From: an uncultured Bacilli bacterium
GTDB taxonomy: Bacteria; Bacillota_I; Bacilli_A; RF39; UBA660
Direction: 5' to 3'
Length of the DNA stretch: 64,000 nt
NCBI GenBank assembly: GCA_934122275.1
Contig: CAKOWI010000003.1
Coordinates: 1 to 64,000, forward strand
Under the pieces are notes generated by a model. It was not told the origin of the DNA. It was given only the letters and a program-made list of their open reading frames with translations, and did not search any database. Made by a program: the position numbers and the translations under genes. Of this stretch, positions 46,314 through 54,198 are shown one piece after another (the first letter of the stretch is position 1; the number at the start of each line of letters is the position of its first letter).

Positions 46314-48086
46314 TTATTTTATCTGATTATTTATTATATCCTGTATTTCTTTTTTGCATCCTTGTGTTATTTGTTTATAATAGCTTTCAGTTATTACCTT
46401 TTTATTTTCTGTATATGTATAGGTTTTATCCTTAATAATATTAAATTTATCTTTATTTATATTCAACTTATCCAAACTTATATTACCTTCGAACATATGT
46501 CTTATATCAATTATACTTGAGGTATCAAAATTTCTTATATCAAGTTTTTTTAATTTAGGACAGCTACTAAACATGTGTACCATGGTAGTTACTTTTGGTG
46601 TACTAAAATAATTAGGATTTAAATCACTGCCTAAATCAAGTTCTTCTAATTGGCCACAGTTATAAAACATATGTTGCATGGTAGTTACTTTTGATGTATC
46701 AAATCTTAATTTTAATGCTTTTACAGAACTAGACGAAAACATAAATCCCATAGTTATTACATTTGACGTATCCCATCCACTTAAATCAAGCACATCATAA
46801 TCAGTTAAACGCGTATCAAAAAACATTCTTCCCATACTAGTTACGTTTGATGTATTCCAACTTTCAATGCCACTTATCTTTTTAAGATTTTTACATTCGC
46901 CAAATACATATGTCATATTAGTAACTTTTTCTGTATTAAAACTGCTTACATCTAACTCCGTTAAGTTTGTACAAGCCCAAAACATATGTGAAATACTATT
47001 AACATTTTTTGTAATAAACTTTGTCACATCGATATTAGTTATCGTTGAACAGCCAGCAAACATTTGCACCATTCCACCTACTTTTTCTGTATTAAAAGAC
47101 GTTAATCCATTTATACTTTCCACTTTACTGCAGCCATGAAACATATAACTCATAGTTGTTACATTATTAGTTTTAAAACCGCTTACGTCTAACGACTTTA
47201 TTTTAGAACAACTATCAAACATACTTTGCATAGTTATTACATTATCAGTTTTAAAATGACTTACATCAAGTGATTCTAAAACTAAATTTCCCATAAACAT
47301 ATACGACATATCTGTTACATTTGATGTATCTAGTGTCTCTATACGTGTAATTTTTTTTAGACTACTGTTGTTATTTTTATTAAATGAAAATAATTTACTT
47401 GAATTAGGATTAGCATATACTTTTTTTCTATTAAATGTTATATGAAATATATACTTTCCTCTATTATTTGGATCATCTCTCAATATTCCCCATACAGTTC
47501 CATTTCCATTTGCACTTATGTCTTCCTTAAGCACCCAATCACCGTCAGTAGGTTCTGCTGTTTCTTTATAAAATACAACCTCTGTTATATCTCCCGTATA
47601 GCCTGATAGCTTATTTTGTAAATCTGGTCCAGTTGTTAAAACTGCTATTCCAGACTTAATATATAATTTATAAGTTAATTCTTTTCCTAAATATTTACCA
47701 TCTTTTAACCCGAATACTGTTGAATCACGATCTTTATATTTAAAAGTTAATACTGAGTACATTTCACTACCTATAGTTTGAGTGTCTTTAACTACTTTTG
47801 ATACTGTAAGATTGCTTCCTATCTTCCTTAGAAAAGAATTATTAAGACTATTTGTAGAATCTTTTTCTATACAGTTATTTAAATTTTCTTCTATTGAACA
47901 ATAATCTTTAACTAACCTTAATGTATATGTGCTTTCTGTAAATTGATTAGTTTGTATTTTTGCTCTTTTATATAATTTACTTACTGTGCTTACCGTTTGA
48001 TAAAAATATAACATTGCAACACTAACTAGTGCAAAACTTACTATTAATTCTACTAACGTTAATCCCTTTTCATTTAGTTTTTTCAT
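46314..48086 (-). CDS. Pilin-like protein fused to BspA-type (DUF285) repeats
   Basis: 590 residues. The N-terminus is a class III prepilin signal (MKKLNEKG then LTLVELIVSFALVSVAMLYFY). Residues 40-190 form a pilin-like body; near 195 comes the GNGTVWGIL linker known from BspA-like proteins. Residues about 246-560 hold around ten units of the form FDTSKVTTM-x-x-MFYNC-x-x-L-x-x-LDL, the DUF285/BspA leucine-rich repeat used in adhesins. A surface appendage adhesin is the likely role. Its promoter contains a G10 tract in the spacer. I know of pilins and of DUF285 proteins but not of this fusion as a named family. Confidence 0.88.
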   Translation of the reverse strand: MKKLNEKGLTLVELIVSFALVSVAMLYFYQTVSTVSKLYKRAKIQTNQFTESTYTLRLVKDYCSIEENLNNCIEKDSTNSLNNSFLRKIGSNLTVSKVVKDTQTIGSEMYSVLTFKYKDRDSTVFGLKDGKYLGKELTYKLYIKSGIAVLTTGPDLQNKLSGYTGDITEVVFYKETAEPTDGDWVLKEDISANGNGTVWGILRDDPNNRGKYIFHITFNRKKVYANPNSSKLFSFNKNNNSSLKKITRIETLDTSNVTDMSYMFMGNLVLESLDVSHFKTDNVITMQSMFDSCSKIKSLDVSGFKTNNVTTMSYMFHGCSKVESINGLTSFNTEKVGGMVQMFAGCSTITNIDVTKFITKNVNSISHMFWACTNLTELDVSSFNTEKVTNMTYVFGECKNLKKISGIESWNTSNVTSMGRMFFDTRLTDYDVLDLSGWDTSNVITMGFMFSSSSVKALKLRFDTSKVTTMQHMFYNCGQLEELDLGSDLNPNYFSTPKVTTMVHMFSSCPKLKKLDIRNFDTSSIIDIRHMFEGNISLDKLNINKDKFNIIKDKTYTYTENKKVITESYYKQITQGCKKEIQDIINNQIK

Positions 48087-48136
48087 TAATTATCACTTCC
48101 TGTTGATAACTATATTTTTTACTACTTTACTTGTTT

Positions 48137-48166
48137 ATAATATCATATTACCCCCCCCCCGGTCAA
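48137..48166 (-). promoter_or_regulatory. Promoter with homopolymeric G10 spacer tract (putative phase-variable)
   Basis: TTGACC (48161-48166), then G10 (plus-strand C10 at 48151-48160) plus eight bases, then TATTAT (48137-48142): an 18-base spacer, one more than optimal. Loss of a single G would give 17. Transcription would start about 45 bases before the pilin/BspA start codon. Confidence 0.7.
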
Positions 48167-48230
48167 TGATTTTGAAAAGCTGTGGATAACTTGGTGTGAA
48201 TTTTTTGCCACATGTTTATTTTGCAAGAAA

Positions 48231-48252
48231 AAAAGAGTGAATCACTCTTTTA
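48231..48252 (-). terminator. Terminator after the GNAT gene
   Basis: AAAGAGTGA/TCACTCTTT stem followed by T7 on the minus strand. Confidence 0.75.
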
Positions 48253-48840
48253 GTATGTAACAATTTTACTTATTTTATTAGTTCTAGATAAAAAGTCTTC
48301 TTTTGTTAGAATTGTTTTATATTCATCTAACTTATTTCCTTGTTCACTAATATATGAATCCTTTATGATTTTGTATGGTTTAAAACCTAGTTTATTCATA
48401 ACTCTTTTAGCTTTAATGTTTCCCTCTAGATAGCTAGAAATAATATTATCATATCCAAGAGAAAATAAATATTCTATAACTTTTAAAGAAGCTTCTGGCA
48501 TAAATCCATTTCCCCAATAACTAGGATGTATATTACCTGATATTTCTATAGTTTTATTATTATAATCTTCATATGTTGTTAATATATTTCCTATAGGATT
48601 ATTATTTATGTATATTATCCAATCAAACATTTTTGCTTTTTTTATCTTATTATAGTATGACTTAGAGCCCTTTTTAAATAATTCGTTTATCTTATTGTCA
48701 TCCTGTTTAACTAACTTACATATATTATCAACGTTTTTTAGTTTATTAAAGTCATACTCATAAACCTTTAAAAAATCTTCTTTATTCCCCTTTTTAATTA
48801 TCAAGCGATTTGTTCTTAATTCTAATACTTCATAATTCAT
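48250..48840 (-). CDS. GNAT acetyltransferase (RimJ/RimL type)
   Basis: 196 residues. Opens LELRTNRLIIKKGNKEDF as in RimJ/RimL-type N-acetyltransferases, with the acetyl-CoA region NIHPSYWGNGFMPEASLKVIEYLFSLGYDNIISSYLEGNIKAKRVMNKLGF. Here the usual Q/RxxGxG/A loop reads SYWGNGF. Target unknown. The ATG at 48840 fits GGTGG better than an earlier in-frame codon. Confidence 0.88.
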   Translation of the reverse strand: MNYEVLELRTNRLIIKKGNKEDFLKVYEYDFNKLKNVDNICKLVKQDDNKINELFKKGSKSYYNKIKKAKMFDWIIYINNNPIGNILTTYEDYNNKTIEISGNIHPSYWGNGFMPEASLKVIEYLFSLGYDNIISSYLEGNIKAKRVMNKLGFKPYKIIKDSYISEQGNKLDEYKTILTKEDFLSRTNKISKIVTY

Positions 48841-48971
48841 AACTGTCACCACCTACTTAATAATTAATTAATCATTGGTTATTTATTATAGCTACTAATT
48901 TTTCAATAATCAAGCATTTTTATCAATTGTTAACAAAGTTTCAACTTTTTTAATTTTTTATCAAAAAAAGC

Positions 48972-49000
48972 TTGATAATGAGAGAATTTCTTGATATTAT
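48972..49000 (+). promoter_or_regulatory. tRNA-Met promoter
   Basis: TTGATA (48972-48977), 17-base spacer, TATTAT (48995-49000). Confidence 0.75.
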
Positions 49001-49017
49001 ATTAGTACAAGTTTCAT

Positions 49018-49094
49018 GGCGATGTAGCTCAGCTGGCTAGAGCATCCGGTTCATACCCGGAAGGTCGTGAGTTCGATCCTCACTGTCGCTACCA
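49018..49094 (+). tRNA. tRNA-Met(CAT), elongator
   Basis: 77 bases with encoded CCA. Acceptor GGCGATG/TGTCGCT (G1-U72 as in other Firmicutes elongator tRNA-Met), D-stem GCTC/GAGC, anticodon loop TTCATAC, T-arm GAGTTCGATCCTC. It lacks the C1xA72 mismatch of an initiator. Its 3' end is the left boundary of a small island. Confidence 0.93.
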
Positions 49095-49108
49095 ATTGTG
49101 AATAACTA
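49089..49108 (+). repeat. Left direct repeat at the tRNA-Met 3' end (attL-like)
   Basis: CTACCAATTGTGAATAACTA, from the last bases of the tRNA into its terminator. It recurs at 51949-51968 with one difference. Confidence 0.75.
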
Positions 49109-49133
49109 ATTCAGAAATGGATTAGTTTTTTTG
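49104..49133 (+). terminator. tRNA-Met terminator
   Basis: AACTAATTC/GGATTAGTT stem followed by T7. Confidence 0.75.
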
Positions 49134-49620
49134 TTGTTAGAAAATATCCTTGAAAGAAAGAATGGTATTATGTTAAATATTATTAAAGAGGAATTACCTA
49201 TTGAAAAATCGTTAAAAAGGAAGTTAGAACTAATGTGTGATTTTTCTAAAACAACACATACTATTATAACTTGGAATATTAGAAAGATAGATAAAACAGC
49301 TGAAACTCTTACCGAAAATAATAAAGCACTTACTTTAAACAATAATACCAAAGAATAGAATAATGAAATATCTTTTTTAAAATCTAAAATAAGTGGTTTA
49401 AGAAAAACGATTGAGTATCGGAAAGATAAATTTGATAAACTAATATCATTCTTATATAGTAAATTTCATAATTGACATGATAAAGACGATAAATATATTA
49501 ATGTAGTTAACGATATGTATTAAAATAACGTTTTAAATGATGATGATATTAAAGAGTTAAATTTAAATAAGAAACAAGAAGATTTTAAAAGATAATTTAA
49601 GAATTATTAATAAAATATTA
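49131..49620 (+). pseudogene. Broken C-terminal part of a mobilization/plasmid-recombination type protein
   Basis: One reading frame with four internal stops (TAG at 49356, TGA at 49473, then two or more TAA). It reads IEYRKDKFDKLISFLYSKFHN-stop-HDKDDKYINVVNDMY-stop-NNVLNDDDIKELNLNKKQEDFKR, which looks like the C-terminal end of Pre/Mob-type relaxases as I remember them. The TGA stands where a Trp is usual. This is a remnant with no intact N-terminus. The family assignment is tentative. Confidence 0.5.
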
Positions 49621-49660
49621 GATAATGGTGATATAATAAATAATCACAAGGAGGATTAAT

Positions 49661-50359
49661 ATGGAATACAATGTTTATTGTGACGAAAGCTGTCATTTAG
49701 TAAGTAATGATAGCAATTATATGTTAATCGGTGCAATTTCTTGCCCTAAGAACAAAGTAAAAAAAGTAAATGAATATATAGAACATTTAAAAGAAAACTA
49801 TAATATTTCTAATAAAATTGAGCTAAAATGGAACAAGATTGATAAAAAAACAGAAAAATTATATTTAGATATTATTAATTATTTCTTTAATAATGATGAT
49901 TTAAAATTTCGGGTTATCGTTATAGATAAAACAAAATTAACCCACGAAAAATATAATCAAACTGAAAACGATTTTTATCATAAAGCATATTACGAAATGC
50001 TAAAATACATTATTGTTCCAGGAAATTCATATAATATTTATCCTGATATAAAAGATACAAACTCATATTATTATCATCAAGTAATGCTTAATTATTTAAG
50101 AATTAAAATGGCAGATTATAATAAAAAGACTATTCGTAAAGTTCAACCTATTAGATCTTATGAAGCTCCTATATTACAAATAAATGATATATTAATTGGA
50201 GCATTATCTTATTATTACAGAAATCTATCAAATAATAGTGTAAAATTAAACATTATATCAGAAATCAAAAAATTGTATCAAAATGACTTGAATACAACAT
50301 CATATTGTAGTAATACGAAGTTTAATATATTTATGTGGAGATCAAGAAATGATATCTAA
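49661..50359 (+). CDS. DUF3800 protein
   Basis: 232 residues. Starts MEYNVYCDESCHL, the DxDES-like metal-binding opening of DUF3800, with KLKWNKI-type and later acidic residues (QINDILIGALSYYYR) typical of this RNase H-like family. DUF3800 genes are frequent in phages and defence islands; the activity is unproven. AAGGAGGATTAAT before the ATG. Overlaps the next gene by 11 bases, so the two are coupled. Confidence 0.82.
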   Translation: MEYNVYCDESCHLVSNDSNYMLIGAISCPKNKVKKVNEYIEHLKENYNISNKIELKWNKIDKKTEKLYLDIINYFFNNDDLKFRVIVIDKTKLTHEKYNQTENDFYHKAYYEMLKYIIVPGNSYNIYPDIKDTNSYYYHQVMLNYLRIKMADYNKKTIRKVQPIRSYEAPILQINDILIGALSYYYRNLSNNSVKLNIISEIKKLYQNDLNTTSYCSNTKFNIFMWRSRNDI

Positions 50360-50855
50360 TAAATGTGGACTGAACGGTCCATTACCTGAAACAACTACTA
50401 ATGATGAATTATATGATTACTTTATAAAAAATATATACTATGGTGATTTAAAAATAAATGGAATGAGAATTAAAGTATTTACAACGCCATTTGAAGATAA
50501 TAAAATGCAAGGGTTCTTTCATTTAACAACTAAAACGCAAAAAAATTCTGGAATAAAAATTCGAATGAAAGAACCAAGAGCATATTTTATAAATTATATT
50601 GTACCGATGATAAAAAACTATTTAAATTGTCCAACTTGTGATGATTCAAAATGTAGTAAAATAAAAATTTGGACTGCTCCATATAAAAATATTAAGAGAA
50701 CCAAATTATTATACTGTGATGATTTATATAGTTATATAATAATTCTCGAAAGAAGTAAGAATGATATGTATATAATTAGTTCATATTTAATTGATGAACC
50801 AGGATATTTAAAAAATGTATTAAAAGAATACGATAAATACAAAAAATCCTCTTAA
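50349..50855 (+). CDS. BECR-fold (RelE/barnase-like) nuclease-type protein
   Basis: 168 residues. FFHLTTK, then KEPRAYFINYIVPMI, IKIWTAPYKNIKRTKLLYCDDLYSYIIILERSKNDMYIISSYLIDEP and a Tyr/Lys tail follow the order of the PBECR/BECR-like nuclease domains seen in phages and toxin systems. This is a visual match only. It also has a four-cysteine patch (CPTCDDSKC). GGAG within the end of the DUF3800 gene serves as ribosome site. Possible toxin or effector of a two-gene module. Confidence 0.55.
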   Translation: MISNKCGLNGPLPETTTNDELYDYFIKNIYYGDLKINGMRIKVFTTPFEDNKMQGFFHLTTKTQKNSGIKIRMKEPRAYFINYIVPMIKNYLNCPTCDDSKCSKIKIWTAPYKNIKRTKLLYCDDLYSYIIILERSKNDMYIISSYLIDEPGYLKNVLKEYDKYKKSS

Positions 50856-50880
50856 ATTAATTTAAGAAGATTTTAAATTA

Positions 50881-50947
50881 AAAAAAACGGATAACGCAAC
50901 TAATAAAAGTTGCGTCTCCAGGACTCATATAACCCTTGGTCATTGAG
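50881..50947 (-). ncRNA. Predicted small RNA convergent to the BECR-like gene
   Basis: About 67 bases on the minus strand. A consensus promoter lies just upstream, and the transcript would end in a stem ACGCAACT/AGTTGCGT (extended by GGA/TCC) followed by T7. No ORF is present. It ends 26 bases from the 3' end of the BECR-like gene, as antisense antitoxin RNAs of type I systems often do, but no role is shown. Confidence 0.55.
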
Positions 50948-50953
50948 TAACTA

Positions 50954-50982
50954 GATTGTAGCACAAATTACATTTAATGTCA
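50954..50982 (-). promoter_or_regulatory. Promoter of the predicted small RNA
   Basis: TTGACA (50977-50982), exactly 17 bases, TACAAT (50954-50959). Confidence 0.8.
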
Positions 50983-51146
50983 ATCCATGGAAATTTTTGC
51001 ACCACATTATATATTATTCCTCATATTATATTAATATACATAGATATGAATAACATTTATTAGCAATCTGTATAGTAATAATGAACTGTTAATTTCCGTT
51101 TCCTAATTCTGTTTTATATTCGTTTTAACCAATTTAACAGAGAACA

Positions 51147-51175
51147 TTGAAAAAAAACATCATTTAGTATATAAT
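51147..51175 (+). promoter_or_regulatory. Promoter of the 51229 gene
   Basis: TTGAAA (51147-51152), 17 bases, TATAAT (51170-51175). An ATCTCA/TGAGAT hairpin lies in the leader before the ribosome site. Confidence 0.75.
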
Positions 51176-51228
51176 AAATCTCACATTTTTATGAGATATT
51201 TTATATTCAAATTTATGGAAGTGGTTTT

Positions 51229-51903
51229 ATGCTATTAAAGGATAAATATTTTCATAGCATTCACTCATATATTGATACATCCTATAGACACATAATGCTA
51301 GATGATATTATTGATAAAATGGAAAAAATATTTCGTTGTGGTTTTATCTTACCATATAAAGATATAGTAAGAATTTATGGTAATGTTATATCAAGAAATA
51401 ATTATGTAACTTTAAATGGATCAGATTATATTTCAATATCACTTCACGAATCTAATCCACAAAAAATTGATATTGAATATAAAGAAAAAATATCGAATTG
51501 CGAAAATGCTTTTCAAAGTTTTATCATACAAGAACCATCAATTGTTTTAGAACCTAATATAGCGAAAGATTTAAAGTTTTTAAATTATAACGGAATATAT
51601 CTTGAAAGATTAGTGGCTGAACCCGTTTCATTAGAATATATGAGTGCAATTTCAATATTTGCACCTGGAATGTTAGAACCATTTTTTAACAATATACCCG
51701 AAACACAATATTATAATTGTTTTAATGATTCATCGTTTAGAATAATAACTATAGAATATTTAGATAAGATTATAGAATTAATTAAAAAATATGGGTATGA
51801 TATTCCGGTTGTTGATATATGTACAGGTAATTCATATAAAGAAAATGAAAAATACAGAGAATATGTAAAAACTTTAAAAAGACACTATATTTCTAGAGAT
51901 TAG
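51229..51903 (+). CDS. Island orphan protein, 224 aa
   Basis: Not recognised. Soluble. The sequence SDYISISLHES, SIVLEPNI, RLVAEPVSLEYMSAISI has a beta-rich rhythm a little like small ADP-ribosyltransferase-fold proteins, but there is no clear catalytic set. It has its own consensus promoter and a GGAAGTGG ribosome site, and lies inside the tRNA-Met island as the last gene before the right repeat. Confidence 0.6.
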   Translation: MLLKDKYFHSIHSYIDTSYRHIMLDDIIDKMEKIFRCGFILPYKDIVRIYGNVISRNNYVTLNGSDYISISLHESNPQKIDIEYKEKISNCENAFQSFIIQEPSIVLEPNIAKDLKFLNYNGIYLERLVAEPVSLEYMSAISIFAPGMLEPFFNNIPETQYYNCFNDSSFRIITIEYLDKIIELIKKYGYDIPVVDICTGNSYKENEKYREYVKTLKRHYISRD

Positions 51904-51948
51904 TTATTTATTAACTAATTACTTAGGTTCCGGATATACTATATCCTC

Positions 51949-51968
51949 CTACCAATTGTAAATAACTA
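51949..51968 (+). repeat. Right direct repeat (attR-like)
   Basis: CTACCAATTGTAAATAACTA, 19 of 20 bases identical to 49089-49108. It leads into a 10-bp terminator stem (51964-51986) with T5, although no tRNA precedes it here. Confidence 0.75.
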
Positions 51969-51992
51969 GATGATTTTCATCTAGTTTTTATT
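51964..51992 (+). terminator. Orphan terminator at the right island end
   Basis: AACTAGATGA/TCATCTAGTT stem with T5, in the same relation to the repeat as the tRNA-Met terminator. Confidence 0.75.
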
Positions 51993-52102
51993 TTTTATAG
52001 ACAGCCTTTCTTATTAATTAGAACAGACTTCTTATATAAATGATCTTAATTTCATACACTAATTTTAAAAAAAGTATTATAATTTAAACAGAGGTAAATA
52101 TT

Positions 52103-52465
52103 ATGACTTATGGTGATATTTTAAACAATTTATCAAAATCAAAATTTAGAAGTAGTTTTCATTTAAGAAAGTATATGATAGATTATATAGACAATAAAGG
52201 TTATATAGAAATTAAAAAGCATGCGTATGATTTTATAACAAAAAGACTTGCTCCGAAAGAAATACCAAACGATGGTAGGCAAACACCTATGAAAGGACAT
52301 CCCGTTTTTATAGCACAACATGCTTGTGCATGTTGCTGCAGAAATTGCCTTTATAAGTGGCATAAGATACCAAAAAATAAAGATTTAAGTGAAAAAGAAA
52401 TAGACTATATAGTAAATCTTTTAATGCTGTGGATAAAAAAAGAATATGAAAATGCAAAAAAGTAA
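52103..52465 (+). CDS. DUF4186 protein
   Basis: 120 residues. SKFRSSFHL, HAYDFITKRLAP, NDGRQTPMKGHPVFIAQHACACCCRNCLYKWHKI and a final WIKKEY give the DUF4186 signature. Conserved His and Cys suggest a metal site. Function unknown. Just outside the island. Confidence 0.9.
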   Translation: MTYGDILNNLSKSKFRSSFHLRKYMIDYIDNKGYIEIKKHAYDFITKRLAPKEIPNDGRQTPMKGHPVFIAQHACACCCRNCLYKWHKIPKNKDLSEKEIDYIVNLLMLWIKKEYENAKK

Positions 52466-52482
52466 CAAAAGTTACTTTTTTT
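52457..52482. terminator. Bidirectional terminator
   Basis: AAAAAAGTAAC/GTTACTTTTTT between the convergent DUF4186 and deacetylase genes. Confidence 0.75.
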
Positions 52483-53761
52483 ACGATATCATATTAATAA
52501 ATTCTTGAAGAGTTATAGATTTTTGAATTGGATACCTAGGAATTTTATATTTATTAGAACTTCTAGTTGCTTTTCTACTACCACCTACAAATGCTAGTTT
52601 AAATCCAGTTTGTTTTAATAGTTCTATAGCATTATCTGAATATGCATAAAATGGATAAGCAAATGCTAAATTAGAATTCAAAATTTCCACTGATTTCTTT
52701 AAATCTTTTAATACTTCATCATTACTTAAGCAAAGCATTTTAGCACCCCTTGTAACTCCTTTACAGAAACTTTCAGTATGCATATCATTGGTATGAGACT
52801 CAATACCTAAATTTTTTGATACATAGTTTGACTTATCCCACCAACCTGTTATTAAAAATAATGTTGCATTAATGTCATACTTTTCCAAAAGCGGAATTAG
52901 TTTATTTCCATTATGAAACCCGGTACCAGCTGCTCCATCATCAACTGTTATTAATACACTTCTTGCAGGTAAATCAATTTCACCATAAATCCATTGTTTA
53001 AACTCCCACATCGTTAATGTTTTATAATTATTATCTTTTAAGTATTTTAATTGTTCTTCAAACTTTTTTGTACTTATAAATATGCTTTGATTACCACGTT
53101 CTGTGTTCTCATCATAGAAAAAATGATAATTTAAAACAGCAATTTTATTTGCATGACTTCCAATACTAGGAAGACTCTTAACCTTATCTTTATACTCAAC
53201 TACTCTTTTTACCTCAGTAAAATTATTGCTAGAATCACTTACTTTATATACAACCTCATAAACTCCCTTTTTAGTATTATCTATATTATTAGTTACAGAA
53301 ACATTTTTAGTTATATCCCCATCATAATTATCTGACGATTTATATCCTGGTTCTTTATATTCATCACCAACAGTTAAAACTATTTTACTTTCACCTTCTA
53401 ATGTTATAACTGGTTTTTCATCATCAATAACTTTAACTTTTCTTTCTACACATTTAGATAGTTTGGTTCCGATTCCTTTTTTTATAACCTTATATTTTAT
53501 ATTATATTCTCCTACTTTATTGGTATTAACATTACCACTTATAATTATATTATTAATGTTTTTACCTCTAAAGTCTGCTATTGCACCTTCTTCTTTATAT
53601 ACATCTTTATACTTTAATGTAATATTTTTTTCACCCTTAAGCTTAATATTAAGATTTTTCTTAGTAAAATATACTTCTCTATATAATATATATGAACTTA
53701 ATATAACAACTATAGTAATTAATAATACCAGTAAAATAATAAACCTTTTTTTCTTCATCAT
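52481..53761 (-). CDS. Polysaccharide deacetylase with two Ig-like DUF5011 domains
   Basis: 426 residues, membrane-anchored by one N-terminal helix (residues 6-27). Two bacterial Ig-like DUF5011 units follow (residues about 30-115 and 115-190: KYKDVYKEEGAIAD...; VGDEYKEPGYKSSDNYDGDITKNV). Then a NodB domain with ITVDDGAAGTG, SHTNDMHTE and AYPFYAYSD. The first motif TFDDG is here TVDDG. Likely removes acetyl groups from a surface glycan. Confidence 0.9.
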   Translation of the reverse strand: MMKKKRFIILLVLLITIVVILSSYILYREVYFTKKNLNIKLKGEKNITLKYKDVYKEEGAIADFRGKNINNIIISGNVNTNKVGEYNIKYKVIKKGIGTKLSKCVERKVKVIDDEKPVITLEGESKIVLTVGDEYKEPGYKSSDNYDGDITKNVSVTNNIDNTKKGVYEVVYKVSDSSNNFTEVKRVVEYKDKVKSLPSIGSHANKIAVLNYHFFYDENTERGNQSIFISTKKFEEQLKYLKDNNYKTLTMWEFKQWIYGEIDLPARSVLITVDDGAAGTGFHNGNKLIPLLEKYDINATLFLITGWWDKSNYVSKNLGIESHTNDMHTESFCKGVTRGAKMLCLSNDEVLKDLKKSVEILNSNLAFAYPFYAYSDNAIELLKQTGFKLAFVGGSRKATRSSNKYKIPRYPIQKSITLQEFINMIS

Positions 53762-53811
53762 GCACTCTCCAATATAAATATATATTTATTTTACTAATTT
53801 GTAAAGATTAA

Positions 53812-54147
53812 TCATAAATCATTTTTTATATTATTTATTTCTTGTTCTATTGCCTTTACCATTTTTTCTAACATATTTATAGTATCTTGTGGATCTCTAT
53901 TTTTAAACCCACTCATTCCTGAAAAAGTATCAGCATTATTTCTACCCGTTTCAGTAGAACCGGAAGGTTCTAACCCTCTTTCTTGCATAACAGCTCTATA
54001 AAAAGCATTAGTAGATAAAACTTGTGCAACTAACATAAGCCAGTTTCCTACCGCATTTTGCTCATTAGCAGTCATATCGTCAATTAATAAATATCCAACT
54101 ACGATAGCTGATAAAGAAAAAAGTTTAGGAGGAACATTTGGTAACAA
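53812..54147 (-). CDS. Hypothetical protein, 111 aa, UUG start
   Basis: Starts MLPNVPPKLFSLSAIVVGYLLIDDM; helical, with one moderately hydrophobic segment and an acidic C-terminal helix. Not recognised. An ATG lies 11 codons upstream, but AGGAG sits inside that extension, eight bases before the TTG at 54147. Stops at UGA. Confidence 0.65.
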   Translation of the reverse strand: MLPNVPPKLFSLSAIVVGYLLIDDMTANEQNAVGNWLMLVAQVLSTNAFYRAVMQERGLEPSGSTETGRNNADTFSGMSGFKNRDPQDTINMLEKMVKAIEQEINNIKNDL

Positions 54148-54198
54148 AAAGATCACTCCTTCATATAGAATTATATTCAATATATCATCTTAATTTAA

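Larger units (their letters stand above)
49095..51948. mobile_element. Small decayed genomic island at tRNA-Met
   Basis: 2.85 kb between two copies of a 20-bp repeat, the left one being the tRNA-Met 3' end. Each copy runs into a rho-independent terminator, so the right copy looks like the original flank of the tRNA gene after insertion. Contents: a broken mobilization-like gene, a DUF3800 gene, a BECR-like gene, a predicted small RNA and an orphan gene. No integrase is left. Bacterial islands often use tRNA 3' ends; the rest is inference. Confidence 0.5.

Noticed and set aside
48151..48160. C10 run as an assembly artefact
   Set aside because: It cannot be excluded without reads, but the flanking promoter hexamers and the surface-protein gene behind it make a biological role the better reading.
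49018..49094. Initiator tRNA-fMet
   Set aside because: It has a paired acceptor start (G1-U72) and the GGCGxTGTAGCTCAG body of elongator tRNA-Met, without the C1xA72 mismatch of initiators.
49473..49475. UGA read as tryptophan in this organism
   Set aside because: UGA ends intact genes (murD at 58, the gene at 53812), and the tract around 49473 also has UAG and UAA stops, so it is a pseudogene and the code is standard.
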